Source: Fimbriimonadaceae bacterium
Lineage (GTDB): Bacteria; Armatimonadota; Fimbriimonadia; Fimbriimonadales; Fimbriimonadaceae
Assembly (NCBI GenBank): GCA_025451715.1
Contig: JANWJY010000060.1
Location: forward strand, 1 to 6,705
DNA: 6,705 nt
Direction: 5' to 3'
The notes under the pieces are model-generated. The model saw only the letters and a program-made list of their open reading frames with translations. It searched no databases and was not told the origin of the DNA. The position numbers and the translations under genes are program-made. Below, in pieces: positions 4,672 to 6,705 of the stretch (positions are counted from its first letter, which is position 1; each line of letters begins with the position of its first letter).

Positions 4672-6354
4672 TCAGACTTTGCTAAGGTCGGGCCGGAGCT
4701 TGTAGTAGCCAGTCTCCTGTTGCATGCGCCAGGCCACCCTGCAGATCGTCGCCTCTTCGAACAACCGCCCGAAAAGCGAGAACCCGCGCCCGTTGCCGTT
4801 CGCCTCGGTTCCGTTCGGGACGTAGACCTGCGGGTGGCCGGTCCTGTTCGTGTTGAGCAACAGGAAGCTGCCGGTGCCCGGAGCGACGATCACGTCGAAG
4901 TCCGCGAGTTCTTCATCGAACATCCGCATCACCTCGGTGCGCGCGCGCAGCGCCTGCAGGTACTCGACCGCGGTCACGTAGCGGTGCGAGCGGAACGTCT
5001 GCGGCCACGAGCTGTTCGTAAGTCCGTCGATCGCGTCGCCGCGCGTGAAGTCGTCGAACGCCGCGGCGCTCTCGACTGCGAGGTCGATGCTCACTCCGGC
5101 GGGCATTTGAGAGAAGCGCACGCTCTTGGGCTTCGCGCCGAGCGACTTGAGCAGCTTGATAGAGTCGTCGAACTCGCCCTCAGCGTCGTAGTCGACCGGG
5201 GTCTGGCCGGTCTGCAAAACGCCGATGTTCATGGTTGAAACATCGACGGCAGCCGACCAGTGCAGCGGTCGGTCGAGCGTGCCGGGGTCGCGCGTGTCCG
5301 AGCCCTGGATCGCCGCGAGCACGAGCATGCAGTCCTCGGCCGTGCGGCAGATCGGGCCGACTTTGTCCATCGACCAACTCAGCGCCATCGCCCCAAAGCG
5401 ACTCACACGCCCGAACGTCGGGCGCAGCCCTGTCACGCGACAGCGTGCCGACGGCGAGACGATCGAACCCTGCGTCTCGGTGCCAATCGTGAACGGCACG
5501 AGACCCGCAGCCATGCACGACGACGATCCTGCCGACGATCCGCTGGAGCCCTGTTCGGGGTTCCAAGGGTTCTTCGTACGGCCCGCGTACCACACGTCGC
5601 CTTGTGCGAGCGATCCCATCGAGGTCTTCGCGCAGCACACTGCTCCCGCAGCGGTCAGTTTCTCGAACACCGCGCAGTCGTAGTCGAAAACCTGTTCCTT
5701 GTGCGGTCCCGAGCCCCACGTGGTCGGGTACCCACGGACGGCGAAGAGGTCCTTGAGCGCGTACGGGATCCCATGGAGCGGGCCGCGGTACTCGCCAGAC
5801 ATGATCTCCTTCTCAGCCTGCTTCGCCTGCGCGAGCGCGGTCTCTCGCGTCACGGTGACGACATTCAGCAGCTTCGTCCCGTAGGCATCGAGGCGCGACA
5901 GGGCAAGGTCGGTCAGCTCGACCGGTGAGAGCTTCTTCTGCTTGACGAGCTGGCTAAGCTCAGCGACCGTCATAAACGCGAGGTCGTCGCTGCTGGTCGG
6001 TTTCGCGATGCCGGGGATGTCGCGGTGCTGCACGGAGACTGACTTGGACTCTTCCGGCTGTCTCCCCATCGGCCTAAACGTCACCGCGGGCGGCTGGGAG
6101 TTAGGGATGTTGAGGCCGCGCACGGACTCGTATCCGCGCTTGAACCCCTGTACGTTGCGCAGGATCTGCTGCCTCTCCTCATCGGTGAACGAGATACCGA
6201 CGACCCTCTCCACGGCCTTGAGGTCATCGAGCGTGATGTCGCTCTGCGGCTGCTGGCTCGGGTCTTGCAGCGCTGCGCCGACGGACGCCGGCGCGGCTGC
6301 GGACAGGATCAGCGAGGTCAGGAACTCCTTGCGCGTCAGGCCGTTCGTGGTCAT
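4672..6354 (-). CDS. Exported amidase-signature family enzyme (GatA-like fold)
   Basis: Predicted amide hydrolase with the Ser-cisSer-Lys triad: K201 (PYALKDL), cis-Ser S273 (GSSGSSAG) and nucleophile S297 (GTETQGSI). The 24-residue gap between the serines is the family's usual spacing. The protein has 560 residues. Residues 1-29 form a signal: TRKEFL followed by a hydrophobic stretch and small residues (APASVGAA). This resembles a Tat signal with Arg-Lys in place of Arg-Arg; Sec export is the alternative. Residues 40-110 form a helical and linker region before the catalytic domain (about 125-555). The nucleophile motif reads GTETQGSI where the common form is GTDTGGSI. There are no GatB or GatC genes here and export is predicted, so it is not the tRNA amidotransferase subunit. 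The start at 6354 has TAGAAT 6 bases upstream and no Shine-Dalgarno. Its stop abuts the propeller stop. The substrate is unknown. Confidence 0.95.
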   Translation of the reverse strand: MTTNGLTRKEFLTSLILSAAAPASVGAALQDPSQQPQSDITLDDLKAVERVVGISFTDEERQQILRNVQGFKRGYESVRGLNIPNSQPPAVTFRPMGRQPEESKSVSVQHRDIPGIAKPTSSDDLAFMTVAELSQLVKQKKLSPVELTDLALSRLDAYGTKLLNVVTVTRETALAQAKQAEKEIMSGEYRGPLHGIPYALKDLFAVRGYPTTWGSGPHKEQVFDYDCAVFEKLTAAGAVCCAKTSMGSLAQGDVWYAGRTKNPWNPEQGSSGSSAGSSSCMAAGLVPFTIGTETQGSIVSPSARCRVTGLRPTFGRVSRFGAMALSWSMDKVGPICRTAEDCMLVLAAIQGSDTRDPGTLDRPLHWSAAVDVSTMNIGVLQTGQTPVDYDAEGEFDDSIKLLKSLGAKPKSVRFSQMPAGVSIDLAVESAAAFDDFTRGDAIDGLTNSSWPQTFRSHRYVTAVEYLQALRARTEVMRMFDEELADFDVIVAPGTGSFLLLNTNRTGHPQVYVPNGTEANGNGRGFSLFGRLFEEATICRVAWRMQQETGYYKLRPDLSKV

Positions 6355-6360
6355 GCGCGC

Positions 6361-6366
6361 ATTCTA
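6361..6366 (-). promoter_or_regulatory. Possible -10 element (TAGAAT) for the amidase, leaderless arrangement
   Basis: TAGAAT on the minus strand matches TATAAT at five of six positions and is exactly 6 bases (GCGCGC) before the ATG at 6354. Transcription would start at the ATG itself. No strong -35 lies 16-18 bases upstream. This is the best of the start-proximal -10 candidates in the window. Confidence 0.5.
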
Positions 6367-6375
6367 CTAAGAAGT

Positions 6376-6406
6376 GAGTGCAGAGTGCAGAGACAGTTAG
6401 AGTGTA
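6376..6406. repeat. Short GAGTGCA repeats upstream of the amidase
   Basis: GAGTGCA occurs twice in tandem (6376-6382 and 6383-6389) and a variant GAGTGTA follows at 6400-6406. They fill much of the 81 bp gap between the 65-residue gene and the amidase, just upstream of the possible -10. They could be simple low-complexity sequence or repeated operator half-sites. Confidence 0.5.
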
Positions 6407-6417
6407 GATGTCTCAGC

Positions 6418-6433
6418 TCCGGTCAAACCCGGA
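6418..6433 (-). terminator. Weak hairpin just after the 65-residue gene
   Basis: TCCGG and CCGGA form a 5-bp stem around a six-base loop, starting three bases after the TAG of the small membrane protein gene on the minus strand. There is no T-run after it, so it is at best a weak or factor-assisted terminator. Confidence 0.2.
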
Positions 6434-6435
6434 TC

Positions 6436-6633
6436 CTACTTCTTCAACGCCTTCACAACAAGCGACTGAGCACCATACAGCCCGCCCCAAAGCACCGCGA
6501 AGCCGACGAGCTCGATGGTAAAGCTGCCGAACTTGAAGAACAGCTCCGTCACGGCGAGCGAGGCCACGAACGAGGGCGCGAGCGAGAGGTACTTCAGCGC
6601 GGATTGGGTGCCTGAAACGGACTGGCTGTGCAT
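6436..6633 (-). CDS. Small two-helix membrane protein (65 residues), unknown function
   Basis: I do not recognise the family. With the ATG at 6633 the protein has 65 residues, beginning MHSQSVSGTQ and ending VVKALKK. Two hydrophobic segments, about 15-33 and 38-60, are joined by a short turn around KFGS, which suggests a helical hairpin in the inner membrane with a lysine-rich tail. The only acidic residues are E30 and E41. Most codons end in G or C, which supports coding. The frame can extend to a TTG at 6678, but that adds an Arg-rich segment and is less likely. No strong Shine-Dalgarno is seen; TAAAAT (6644-6649 on the minus strand) lies 10 bases before the ATG and could be the -10. A distant likeness to small ATP-synthase accessory proteins (AtpZ type) crossed my mind but cannot be supported. 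The amidase starts 81 bp downstream. Confidence 0.72.
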   Translation of the reverse strand: MHSQSVSGTQSALKYLSLAPSFVASLAVTELFFKFGSFTIELVGFAVLWGGLYGAQSLVVKALKK

Positions 6634-6705
6634 TCTGCCGCTGATTTTACTCCAGCCGCCTTCGCGAGTTCGGCGCAATAGAGCTGGTAATTCGTCTTGA
6701 AAGCG

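Noticed and set aside
6376..6406. CRISPR-like array from the GAGTGCA repeats
   Set aside because: Repeat units are only seven bases with no regular spacers.

Overview
This 6.7 kb window of GC-rich bacterial DNA holds eight genes I can support. Seven are on the minus strand and one is on the plus strand. Gene content points to a free-living, non-proteobacterial lineage: a secreted amidase with a Tat-like signal, an M24 peptidase, a RimI-type acetyltransferase beside a nitrilase, and small membrane proteins. -10-like hexamers sit close to several start codons, a pattern best known from Actinobacteria and Deinococcus-Thermus. Armatimonadota (Fimbriimonadia-like) is my best guess, but that is an impression from gene style and not a demonstrated placement. 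No rRNA, tRNA, phage, insertion sequence or CRISPR array is visible.

Layout. Positions 1-544 (minus) are a phospholipid/glycerol acyltransferase cut by the left edge. Positions 626-1822 (minus) are an M24 Xaa-Pro-type metallopeptidase with all five metal ligands. Positions 1865-2035 (minus) are a 56-residue, strongly cationic hydrophobic protein with no acidic residue. Positions 2182-3039 and 3036-3665 (minus) are a nitrilase-superfamily hydrolase and a GNAT acetyltransferase joined by an ATGA overlap. These look like the two halves of a protein that many bacteria carry as one GNAT-nitrilase fusion. Positions 3724-4671 (plus) are a probable seven-bladed beta-propeller, divergent from the GNAT gene. 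Positions 4672-6354 (minus) are an exported amidase-signature enzyme whose stop codon abuts the propeller's stop with no gap. Positions 6436-6633 (minus) are a 65-residue two-helix membrane protein.

How the genes relate. The GNAT and nitrilase genes are almost certainly one translationally coupled unit. The 56-residue gene, the peptidase and the acyltransferase follow one another at 42 and 81 bp and could be co-transcribed, although the peptidase has its own possible -10. The others look like single genes; I see no evidence of one pathway across the window.

The least explained signals are four. The first codons of the propeller gene contain two consecutive hairpins, the second ending in eight T, which has the form of an intrinsic terminator inside a reading frame. 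A block of about 53% GC fills the first half of the nitrilase gene, and the other half is about 70%. The 56-residue protein is unusually cationic. Several minus-strand genes carry a -10-like hexamer five or six bases before the start, suggesting leaderless mRNAs. Otherwise the region looks ordinary.
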